Positions 28,230 through 35,700 of a stretch of 64,000 nucleotides of DNA are shown piece after piece. The notes under the pieces were generated by a model, which was not told where the DNA came from, ran no database searches, and saw nothing but the letters and a program-made list of their open reading frames with translations. Made by a program: the position numbers and the translations under genes. Source of the DNA: Labilithrix sp. (GTDB taxonomy: Bacteria; Myxococcota_A; Polyangia; Polyangiales; Polyangiaceae); contig JAHBWE010000004.1 in the NCBI GenBank assembly GCA_019637155.1, positions 62,001-126,000 of the forward strand, in the 5' to 3' direction. The first letter of the stretch is position 1; each line of letters opens with the position of its first letter.

Positions 28230-29033
28230 ATGAAGAAGCTCGGTGTCGGTCTCCTCGCGGTTTGTTCGGGTGTCGTCGTGGCGTGCGGTGGGGCGGAAGG
28301 CGGCGCGACGTCGGCGTCCGAGTCCGAGGTGACCGTGGAGCGCGGGTTCGAGTACGAGTGCAAGACCGAGCAGATGATCGTGAGCGCGGAGACGACGAAG
28401 GTCCTCGTCACCCCGAAGCGGCTCACCTTCGAAGACGACTACGGCACGAACATCGGCGTGCACGATCCGACCTACCGCGCGCCCGCGGGCAAGCGGCGCG
28501 TTCGCTACGACGGGTTCGAGACCGGCATGGATTGCTGGCTCCGTGTCGTCGCCGATCAGGACGTCGTCGACGGCAAGCCGAAGGGGCAGGTCCGCATCCA
28601 GTGCCAGGGCGACGACTTCATGCAAGAGGTCCTCGACTGCTCGAACCCGAAGCCCGCGACCTACCGCGTGCCGGGACCGCCGCCGCCGCCCCCGCCGCCC
28701 GTCGACGCGACGCTCCCCGCCGACGCGCGGAAGTGGGCGTGCACGACGAGCGGTGGCTCCGCCTTCGCCGACAAGCTCACGATGCAGATCAACGAGGACG
28801 TGATCCGCATCCAGGAAGAGGGCGAAGACTTCGACCGCACCGGCGAGCGCAAGCACAGCTACCGCCCGCGCTCCGGTGACTGGATCGCCTACGACAACGT
28901 CGAGTACGGCGGCGACTGCGCGATCACGCTCGTCGTCGACGCGAAGGTCCTCGCCTCCGGCACGACCTCGACGACGCTGAAGGTGCGCTGCGCCGGGGAT
29001 GACTTCCACGAGGCGCAGTACACCTGCAAGTGA
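28230..29033 (+). CDS. Secreted lipoprotein with a duplicated domain
   Basis: A 267-residue protein from the ATG at 28230 (signal MKKLGVGLLAVCSGVVVAC; a GTG 9 bp earlier is in frame). Two similar domains of about 95 residues are joined by a proline run (GPPPPPPPPV near residue 150). Matching positions include FETGMDCWLRVV and VEYGGDCAITLVV, KGQVRIQCQGDDFMQE and TTLKVRCAGDDFHEAQYTC. Each domain has four or so Cys. The duplicated form suggests a small beta-sandwich unit. Function unknown. It is convergent with rpsD, with one base between the stops. Confidence 0.7.
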   Translation: MKKLGVGLLAVCSGVVVACGGAEGGATSASESEVTVERGFEYECKTEQMIVSAETTKVLVTPKRLTFEDDYGTNIGVHDPTYRAPAGKRRVRYDGFETGMDCWLRVVADQDVVDGKPKGQVRIQCQGDDFMQEVLDCSNPKPATYRVPGPPPPPPPPVDATLPADARKWACTTSGGSAFADKLTMQINEDVIRIQEEGEDFDRTGERKHSYRPRSGDWIAYDNVEYGGDCAITLVVDAKVLASGTTSTTLKVRCAGDDFHEAQYTCK

Positions 29034-29034
29034 A

Positions 29035-29646
29035 TCAGAGGCGCTGCGAGTAGTACTCGACGACGAGCTGGACGCGGATCGGGAAGAGGACCGCCGTCTC
29101 GTCGGGGAGGTTCGTGACCTTCACCTCGAGCTTGTTGCGGTCGACCTCGAGCCACGGCGTCTGGAAGTTGTCGGCGATCTCCTTCGCCGCCGCGATCGAC
29201 GCCATGTTCTTGCTGCGCTCGTGCACCGTGATCGTCTCGCCCTTGTTCACGCGGTACGACGCGATGTCGACGCGCTTGCCGTTGACGAGGATGTGGCCGT
29301 GGTTCACGAGCTGGCGCGCGCCCGGGATCGTGCGCGCGAGGCCGGCGCGGAAGACGACGTTGTCGAGGCGGCGCTCGAGGAGCTCGATGATGACGCCGCC
29401 GGTGGCGCCCTTCGACGTCTTCGCTTCCTCGACGAGGTGACGGAGCTGGCGCTCGGTCACGCCGTAGTTGAGGCGGAGCTTCTGCTTCTCCTGGAGGCGG
29501 AGCGCGAACTCGGTGAGCTTCTTGCGCGCTTGGCCGTGCTGACCCGGCGGGTAGGGGCGCTTGTCGAACTTCTTCGGCGTGAGGCCGGGGAGCTCGGTGT
29601 TGAGGGCGCGGAGGCGCTTGACGCGGGGTCCAGTGAAACGGCTCAT
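29035..29646 (-). CDS. rpsD: 30S ribosomal protein S4
   Basis: A 203-residue S4: MSRFTGPRVKRLRALNTELPGL at the N-terminus, KRPYPPGQHGQARKKLTEFALRLQEKQKLRLNYGVTERQ, and the S4 RNA-binding domain (LERRLDNVVFRAGLARTIPGARQLVNHGHILVNGKRVD). It is the zinc-free (C-minus) type, with no Cys knot in the N-terminal 35 residues. S4 binds 16S rRNA early in 30S assembly. It stands apart from rpsM, rpsK and rpoA, its usual neighbours. An upstream TAGGAG lies 10 bp before the ATG. Confidence 0.97.
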   Translation of the reverse strand: MSRFTGPRVKRLRALNTELPGLTPKKFDKRPYPPGQHGQARKKLTEFALRLQEKQKLRLNYGVTERQLRHLVEEAKTSKGATGGVIIELLERRLDNVVFRAGLARTIPGARQLVNHGHILVNGKRVDIASYRVNKGETITVHERSKNMASIAAAKEIADNFQTPWLEVDRNKLEVKVTNLPDETAVLFPIRVQLVVEYYSQRL

Positions 29647-29683
29647 TTTACAGTTGCTCCTACAAACCAGTCCGAAAGCACGA

Positions 29684-30130
29684 TCAGGAGCGCGTCTTCA
29701 TCGGCGCGCCTGCTCCGCGTCGAGCACCGAGGCGGACGAGCCAGATAGCCGTGATCATGGAAAGAAGAAAGAGGCACGTGGTGGGGGCGAGCCCGACCGA
29801 GGCCACGACGGCCGGGCCGGGGCAGTAGCCGGCCGCGCCCCAGCCGAGCCCGAAGAGGGCCGCCCCGCCGACGAGCCGCCGGTCGATCGCCCCGTCCTTC
29901 GGGAGGTCGAAGTTGCCGCCAAGGATGGGTGATTTCAAGGACTTGGCCCATCGCGCGGCGAAGAAATGGACGCCCACCGCGCCGGCCATCACGAGCGCGA
30001 GCGAGGGGTCCCAGGCGCCGGTCACGTCGAGGAAACCAAGGACCTTGGCCGGATCCGTCATCCCCGAGATCGCGAGCCCGACCGCGAAGACCGCGCCCGC
30101 GACGAACGCCGCGACGAGCCGGCGCGTCAC
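29684..30130 (-). CDS. YeeE/YedE-type sulfur transport membrane protein (DUF6691-like)
   Basis: A 148-residue membrane protein with about four helices: RLVAAFVAGAVFAVGLAISGM, LALVMAGAVGVHFFAA, LVGGAALFGLGWGAAGYCPGP and TTCLFLLSMITAIWLV. The GMTDPAKVLGFLD and GYCPGPAVVA motifs mark the second half of a split YeeE/YedE transporter. Pairs of this type (PmpA/PmpB-like) take up thiosulfate or related sulfane sulfur. It overlaps the upstream half by 4 bp (ATGA), and 37 bp separate it from rpsD downstream. Confidence 0.85.
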   Translation of the reverse strand: MTRRLVAAFVAGAVFAVGLAISGMTDPAKVLGFLDVTGAWDPSLALVMAGAVGVHFFAARWAKSLKSPILGGNFDLPKDGAIDRRLVGGAALFGLGWGAAGYCPGPAVVASVGLAPTTCLFLLSMITAIWLVRLGARRGAGAPMKTRS

Positions 30131-30573
30131 GACGGGGCTCCGAGGTGGAGCACGTGGCGCACGACGAAGGTCGAGGCCATCGCGACCGCCATGAACGTGA
30201 TCGTCGCGACGAGGGAGCGCTTCGAGAGCCGGCTGAGCCCGCAGACGCCGTGGCCGCTCGTGCAGCCCTGACCGATCTGCGTGCCCGCGCCGACGAGCAG
30301 GCCCGCCACGATCGTGAGCGCGGCGGGTGGCGCGGCGATCGACGGCGTGAGCGCCTCGCGCGCGAGGAACGCGACCGCGAGCCCGCCGGCGAAGAGCCCG
30401 CCGAGGAACGCGCCGCGCCAGTCCTTCTCTTCGCCCTTCGCGGAACGATCGAAGAGCCCGCCGACGATGCCGGAGATCCCCGCGACGCGCCCATCGAGCG
30501 CGAGGAGGATCGACGCCGCGACGCCGATGAGCGCGCCGCCCGCGAGCGCGGTGAGGGGAGTGAACGACGTCAT
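30127..30573 (-). CDS. YeeE/YedE-type sulfur transport membrane protein (first half)
   Basis: A 148-residue membrane protein with helices LAGGALIGVAASILLALDG, GLFAGGLAVAFL, PPAALTIVAGLLVGAGTQIG and TITFMAVAMASTFVV. The motif GQGCTSGHGVCGLSRLSKRS is characteristic of YedE family halves; its Cys is the proposed sulfur-relay residue. Its ATG overlaps the stop of the PIN gene (ATGA) and its stop overlaps the next half, so all three are coupled. The two halves together would form one transporter. Confidence 0.85.
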   Translation of the reverse strand: MTSFTPLTALAGGALIGVAASILLALDGRVAGISGIVGGLFDRSAKGEEKDWRGAFLGGLFAGGLAVAFLAREALTPSIAAPPAALTIVAGLLVGAGTQIGQGCTSGHGVCGLSRLSKRSLVATITFMAVAMASTFVVRHVLHLGAPS

Positions 30574-30947
30574 ATCCGAGTGATGATCAGCGTCTTGCCG
30601 GCGGCGCTGGCCAATCGGATCAGATCGTCGGGATCGCTCGTCAGGATCTCGTCACCGTCCCGCCCGGCGTCGACGAGCGAGCCGTCGACCACGTCATCGA
30701 CGTGCGCCGCTCCGAGCAAGACGCCCGTGCGTCTTGCCCTGTCACGATCGAGCGCCACCTCCTCGACTCCCCGGAGCAGCCGCGAGAGTCGCGCCTGCGC
30801 GGCGGGTCTCCGCCAGACCTGCGCGACGACTCCGGTCGTGGTCCGGACCTGCTCGCCGCTCCTCTGCGCTCGCTCGAGGAACGCCTGGACGACGCGGCTC
30901 CCCCGCTCGAAGGCGATCAACGCGCCAGCGTCGAGCAAGAGGCTCAC
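30570..30947 (-). CDS. PIN-domain toxin (VapC-like) with a Glu-to-Gln change
   Basis: A 125-residue PIN protein; the GTG at 30947 was chosen because it overlaps the upstream antitoxin stop (GTGA) and gives the family start VSLLLDAGALIAFERG. Acidic residues D6, D88 (HVDDVVDGSLV) and D105 (ILTSDPDDLI) are present. At position 43 the usual Glu of the A-E-V-W-R motif is Gln (VVAQVWRRP), so one metal ligand is lost. PIN toxins cut RNA; this one may be inactive or weakened. It is followed by the sulfur transporter halves. Confidence 0.8.
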   Translation of the reverse strand: MSLLLDAGALIAFERGSRVVQAFLERAQRSGEQVRTTTGVVAQVWRRPAAQARLSRLLRGVEEVALDRDRARRTGVLLGAAHVDDVVDGSLVDAGRDGDEILTSDPDDLIRLASAAGKTLIITRI

Positions 30948-31234
30948 GCGACCTTCCGCGACGGGCGCTTCTTGGATGTGCGCTTCGCACGCGGCTGGCT
31001 CACGCGTGCGGTACGCCTGGCGCGGCGGACGAGCTCCTCGATCTCCTGCTCGCCGAGGGCGCCGTGCTCTCGGGCGAACTCGTCGAGGGCCTCGCGCAGG
31101 TGCCGCTGCCTCGCCTTCGCCTCGGCGGCGTCCGCGAGCCAAGTGGAGAGGCTCACCCCCTCCTCCGCCGCAGCCCTCCGTACGGCGGAAGCGAGCGCTC
31201 CGTCGAACGAGATGGAGAACTTCTGGGCCGCCAT
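30944..31234 (-). CDS. Ribbon-helix-helix antitoxin
   Basis: A 96-residue protein starting MAAQKFSISFDGALASAVRRAAAEEGVSLSTWLADAAEAKARQ, the form of a ribbon-helix-helix DNA-binding domain, followed by a basic tail (RRARRTARVSQPRAKRTSKK) that would bind the toxin. It overlaps the PIN gene as GTGA. RHH antitoxins repress their own operon by binding a palindrome near the promoter, here possibly 31256-31265. It would neutralise the PIN protein. Confidence 0.8.
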   Translation of the reverse strand: MAAQKFSISFDGALASAVRRAAAEEGVSLSTWLADAAEAKARQRHLREALDEFAREHGALGEQEIEELVRRARRTARVSQPRAKRTSKKRPSRKVA

Positions 31235-31255
31235 GGGATGGTACTACCACTGGAA

Positions 31256-31265
31256 TACTCGAGTA
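31256..31265. promoter_or_regulatory. 10-bp palindrome upstream of the RHH antitoxin
   Basis: TACTCGAGTA is a perfect palindrome 22 bp before the antitoxin start at 31234, and TACTAC lies a further 13 bp closer to the gene (31242-31247). Short A/T-containing palindromes next to the start are typical RHH operator sites. It also lies 9 bp from the stop of the ferredoxin reductase gene. Confidence 0.35.
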
Positions 31266-31274
31266 GCAACGAGC

Positions 31275-32498
31275 CTACAGCTCCTTCAGCTGCACGTTCG
31301 GATCGGCGAGGCGCGCGCGATCGACGGCGTGGGCCTTCGTGATGAGCGCCTTGCCCTGGACGTAGTCCTTCGTGAGGTTCACGCAGTCGAGCGCGATGAC
31401 CTTTCCGCCGCGCAGGTACACGACCGAGAACCTCCGTGTCTTCGGGTCGCCGCGGACGACGACGTCGTCGTGACCGTGGAAGAGGCCCACCGTCTGCAGC
31501 CGCAGGTCGTACTGGTTGGACCAGAACCACGGCACCGCGTCGTAGCGCTCACCCTCCGCGAGCGTGCCGGCGATCGCCTTCGCGACGATCTGCGCGAGGT
31601 CGTTCGCGTTCTGGATCGACTCGAGGCGCACGACGTCGCCGCGGGCGTGGACGTTCGCGTGCGCGGCGCAGTCGCCGAGGGCGTAGACGTCGGGGAGGCT
31701 CGTGCGACCGTGCAGGTCGATCGCGACGCCGTTCATGCCCTCCGCGCCGGCGGCGAGGAGCGGCTCGACCGCGGCGTCGATGCCGATCCCGACGACGACC
31801 AGATCGGCGGGGAGCACCTCGCCGTCCGCGAGGCGCACGCCGGAGACCTTGCCCGCGGTCTCCTCGAGGCGCTCCACCTTCGCGCCGAGGCGGAGGTCGA
31901 CGCCCTGCGCGCGGTGCTCGTCCTCGAAGAACGTGGAGAGCGCGGCGCCGGCGACGCGCGAGAGCACGCGCTCCTGCGCCTCGAGCACGGTGACGCGCTT
32001 GTCCTTCTTCCGCAGCACCGACGCGGCCTCGAGCCCGATGTAGCCGGCGCCGATGACGACGACCGCGCTCGCGGCGTCGAGCTCGGCGATCATCCGATCG
32101 ACGTCCGCGCGATCGCGCACGTAGTGCACGCCGGCGAGGTCGTGGCCGCTGCACGGGAGCCGCCGCGGCCGCCCGCCGGTCGCCCACACGAGCTTCCCGT
32201 ACGCGATCGTTTCGCCGTCCGCCGTCGTCACCGTGTGCGCGACGGGATCGACCGCGACGACACGCGTGCCGAGCCGCGTCTCGATGTTCCGCTCCGCCCA
32301 CGCCGACGCGGGCCGGAGGAGCAGCTTCTCGAAGGCCTTCTCGCCGGCGAGGTACTCCTTCGAGAGCGCGGGCCGCTCGTACGGCAGCTCGGGCTCGGCG
32401 CCGACGAGGAGGATCGATCCCTCGAGCTTCTGCTGCCGGAGCGAGATCGCGGTCACGCCGCCACCTTGCCCTGCGCCCACGATGACGACGTCGCTCAT
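31275..32498 (-). CDS. NAD(P)H:ferredoxin/rubredoxin reductase (FAD)
   Basis: A 407-residue pyridine nucleotide-disulfide oxidoreductase family protein. FAD site VVIVGAGQGGGVTA (4-17), PYERPALSKEYLAG, LVWATGGRPRRLP, NAD site VVVIGAGYIGLEAA (about 147-160), and the second FAD motif VYALGDCAAH. The C-terminal domain has WSNQYDLRLQTVGL, typical of ferredoxin reductases of oxygenase systems (BphA4, ThcD, Pdr types). It passes electrons from NAD(P)H to a ferredoxin or rubredoxin. No oxygenase or ferredoxin gene is next to it, so its partner is unknown. Confidence 0.9.
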   Translation of the reverse strand: MSDVVIVGAGQGGGVTAISLRQQKLEGSILLVGAEPELPYERPALSKEYLAGEKAFEKLLLRPASAWAERNIETRLGTRVVAVDPVAHTVTTADGETIAYGKLVWATGGRPRRLPCSGHDLAGVHYVRDRADVDRMIAELDAASAVVVIGAGYIGLEAASVLRKKDKRVTVLEAQERVLSRVAGAALSTFFEDEHRAQGVDLRLGAKVERLEETAGKVSGVRLADGEVLPADLVVVGIGIDAAVEPLLAAGAEGMNGVAIDLHGRTSLPDVYALGDCAAHANVHARGDVVRLESIQNANDLAQIVAKAIAGTLAEGERYDAVPWFWSNQYDLRLQTVGLFHGHDDVVVRGDPKTRRFSVVYLRGGKVIALDCVNLTKDYVQGKALITKAHAVDRARLADPNVQLKEL

Positions 32499-32540
32499 CG
32501 AGCCGGGACTTTAGCATCGCGCCGGCGATGCACGCGCCGT

Positions 32541-32697
32541 CTACAGCCAGCTCTCGACCTTCACGTCGAACGGTGCGAAATCGCTTCCCGCGTCGGACGA
32601 TCTCGACCGGCTCTCGCTCTGCTTGATGAATGAGCGCCGGCAATTGATTCCGTGCCTCGGCGACCGATACGCGCTTCATGTACATGAAGATAGCCAT
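32541..32697 (-). pseudogene. Phd/YefM antitoxin remnant
   Basis: From ATG at 32679 (or 32685, 32697) the frame reads MKRVSVAEARNQLPALIHQ followed by AEREPVEIVRRGKR, a typical Phd/YefM N-terminal DNA-binding half. Where the family usually continues with a PVAVLVS-like strand, the frame instead runs into unrelated sequence and reaches no stop for over 1 kb into the reductase gene. In another frame the sequence reads DFAPFDVKVESWL and stops at 32541. A frame-shifting deletion is likely; no toxin gene lies next to it. Confidence 0.6.
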
Positions 32698-32734
32698 CTT
32701 GTTGCCCGTGAGCATCGCGCCGCCGCGGCGCGCG

Positions 32735-35700
32735 TCAGGACTGCACCGCGACGCCGATCGCGCCGCGGAGATCCGAGTAGAGGTCGCTGACCGCGAACTT
32801 CAGGAGCTCGCCGAGCTTGTCGCGCGGGGAGAGGTCCGACGCGGCCGCGACCTCGCAGCCGATCGCCTGGCGCGCGGGCTCGATGTCGCCGCAGATGAGG
32901 AGGCCGGCGCGCATGCTCGAGAGGTCCGCGAGCTGGAGCCAGCGCTTCACGTCGAAGGCGGTGTTGTCCGCGAGCGCCTGCATCATCGCGGCGCGGAGCT
33001 GCGCCGCCTCCTGCGGCGAGAGCGCGGCCGCGAGCGCGGAGTCGAGCGCCGAGCCGGTCGGCTCCTTCGCGCCTTCGTTGCGCGCGACGCGCATCGAGGA
33101 GGCGAGGAGCGTCGCGAGCTCCTTCTCCGCGGGGAAGAACGCGCGCGCGGCGAGCTCGGGCCGCTGCTCCGCGAGGCGCTTGCCGACGAGGTACACGAGC
33201 GACACCGACTGCGCCTCGATCGCGGGGCCGCACACGAGCGTGGCGCCGAACGGCGCGAGCGCGGGGGCGAAGGGATGGATCGAGTTGAGCTCCGCGACGA
33301 GGAGCTCGGGGGCCTGCACCGCGAGGATCTCCGACGCGTTGTCGAAGGTCTCGCGCACCGCGTTGTGCATGCGCGAGTGGGTGGGGGTGAAGGGGCGGCC
33401 GACGCGCTGCTCGGGGCGGAGCTGGCCGAAGCGCATCCGCGCGACCGCGGGCGTGAGGATGGTGAGGATGTTCGTGAGCGCGACGTCGATGTCGCGATGG
33501 AACACGTGCGAGAGCCACGCTTGCTCGACGATCTGGCCCGGCACGCGGTCGAGCGGCATCGGCGCGTAGTCCTCGTGGAAGCGCTTCTGATCCGCGGTCG
33601 GCGCTTGCAGGCGCGCGAGGACGTTCACGCAGCACCACGCCTTGTCGAAGAAGTGCTGGCGGAGGAAGAGCTCGTAGAGCTCGGCGTAGAGCCCGGGCTG
33701 ATGCGGGTCGCGCTCGATCTCGTCGCGGACGCGCGCGACGGCGTTGTCGAGGTTGTCGGTGACGATGAGCAGCTCGATGACGATCTTGCGGACCTCGGCG
33801 TTCTCCGGCTCGAGGCGTGAGGCGGCGTCGAGGGCGTCGAACGCGCGCGAGGCGTCGCCGAGGCGGTCGCGATAGATGAGGCCGAGCTGATGGAAGAGGA
33901 GGAACTGGAGCTGGGGCTCCTCGTCGTCCTTCACCCGCGCGATCATCTTGCGGTAGCAGCGCTCGAGGCGGTCCCAGTCCTTCGCCTCGGTGAGCTGGCG
34001 GACGATGCTCTCGAAGAGGTCGAGGCGCTTGCGATCGAGGTCGAGCGCGCGGTCGAGCGCGTCGGTCGCGCGCGCTGGATCGCCGAGGTGGTCCTTCGCG
34101 ATGTCGCCTTGCGCGAGCACGAGCTCGATCTTCTTCGCCGGGTTCTCCTCCGCGACGATCATGTCGTCGAGGACGCCGAAGAGCATCTCCCAGTCGGCGA
34201 GCTCGGTGTAGAGCCAGCGCAGCGTCTGGAGGAGCCACGCGTCCTGCGCCTTGATCCCGCGCGCCTCCTCGAAGATGTCCGCCGCCTTCTCGAGCTCCTC
34301 CGCGCGCCGCGCCCAGATCTCGCCCGCCTCGCACAGGAGCGCGAAGCGAGCCTCGTCGCTCGCCGCGTTGCGCGCGAGGTCGACCTTCAGCTTGCACGCG
34401 CGCGGGTAGTCGGCCTGCTCGAGGTAGATCGCGGAGAGCTCCTTCGCGATGACCTCGTTGTTCGGCTCGTTCTTGCGCGCCGCCTCGTAGCAGCGCGCCG
34501 CGATGTCGAGGTCCGCGAGCTCGCGGTGGAGCGCGGCGAGCTTGACGATCTGATCGGTCACGAGCTCGTCGAGCGAGGCGGCGACGCGGGCGAGGTGGTC
34601 CTTCGCGCGCGCGAGCGACGGCGTCCCGCTGCACTGGCTCGCCACCGCGATGAGGTCCGACTGCGCGCCCATGTCCATCGGCTGCGAGTCGAGCGCCGCC
34701 ATCGAGGCGGTGAGGGCGCGCTCTGCGTCGCCGAGCGCGGCGGCGATGCGCGTCTGGAGCCGGAGCCGAATGAAGAGCGCGTCGTTGTCGCGGTCGCGGA
34801 TCGCCGCGTTGACGAGGAGCTCGCAGAGCGGCGCCGCCTCGGCCCAGCGCTCGCCCTCCGTGTACGCGTCGAGCATCGCGATCGCGGCGGGCTCGTTCGA
34901 GGAGTCGGCGCGGATCGCGGCCTCGTACGATTTTCGCGCGCCCTCCTCGTCGCCCTGGGCGACCTGATGGCGCGCGAGCTCCACGAGCACCACCGCGCGC
35001 TGGCGCGGGATGTCGGTGTGCTTCTTGCGCATCTCGAGGCAGTCGAGGACGACCGCCATGTCGCCCTCCTCCTGCGCGATCTTCTGGATCGCCTCCCAGC
35101 CCGCCGCGTTCGTCTGATCGATCTGGACCGCCTTCTCGTACTGGATCTTCGCCGCGTTGCGATCGCGCTCCGGCGTGTTGAGGAAGTCGCCGAGCTTCAC
35201 GAGCTCCTGCGAGTGCAGGCGCTTCGTCGGCGCGAGCTCGGCGAGGCGCGACTTGTAGAGCGCGACGTTCTCCCAGTCGCTCATCTTCTCGTAGAGGCGA
35301 CCGAGGTCGGTGAGCGAGCGCCGGTGCTTCGGGTCGACGATGAGGATGTTCGTGTAGACCTCGATCGCGCCGCCGGGATCGCCGAGCTTCGACTCGTGCA
35401 CCTCGGCCGCGAGCTCGAGGAGCTCCACCTTCGCCTTCTTCTCGAACGCGTGCTCCGCCCGCGCCGCGAGCACGCGCGCGAGCGCCGGCCAGTCGCGGAG
35501 CGCGTGGTAGCAGCGCTCGAGGCCCTTGAGCGCCTGCGGGTGCGCCGGTTCCATCGTGAGCACCTGCTCGAGGAGCTGCGCCGCGAGCTCACGCTTCAGG
35601 AACTTCGTCTCCTCCAGCTCGGCGAGCTCGAGGAGCGCGTCGATCTTCTCCGCCTCGGTGGGGGCGACCTCGGCCTGGCGCTCGAGCGCCCACTTCACCT

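Noticed and set aside
30702..32633. A 643-codon open frame antisense to the ferredoxin reductase and PIN genes
   Set aside because: No domain, shadow composition; the genes on the other strand are recognisable.
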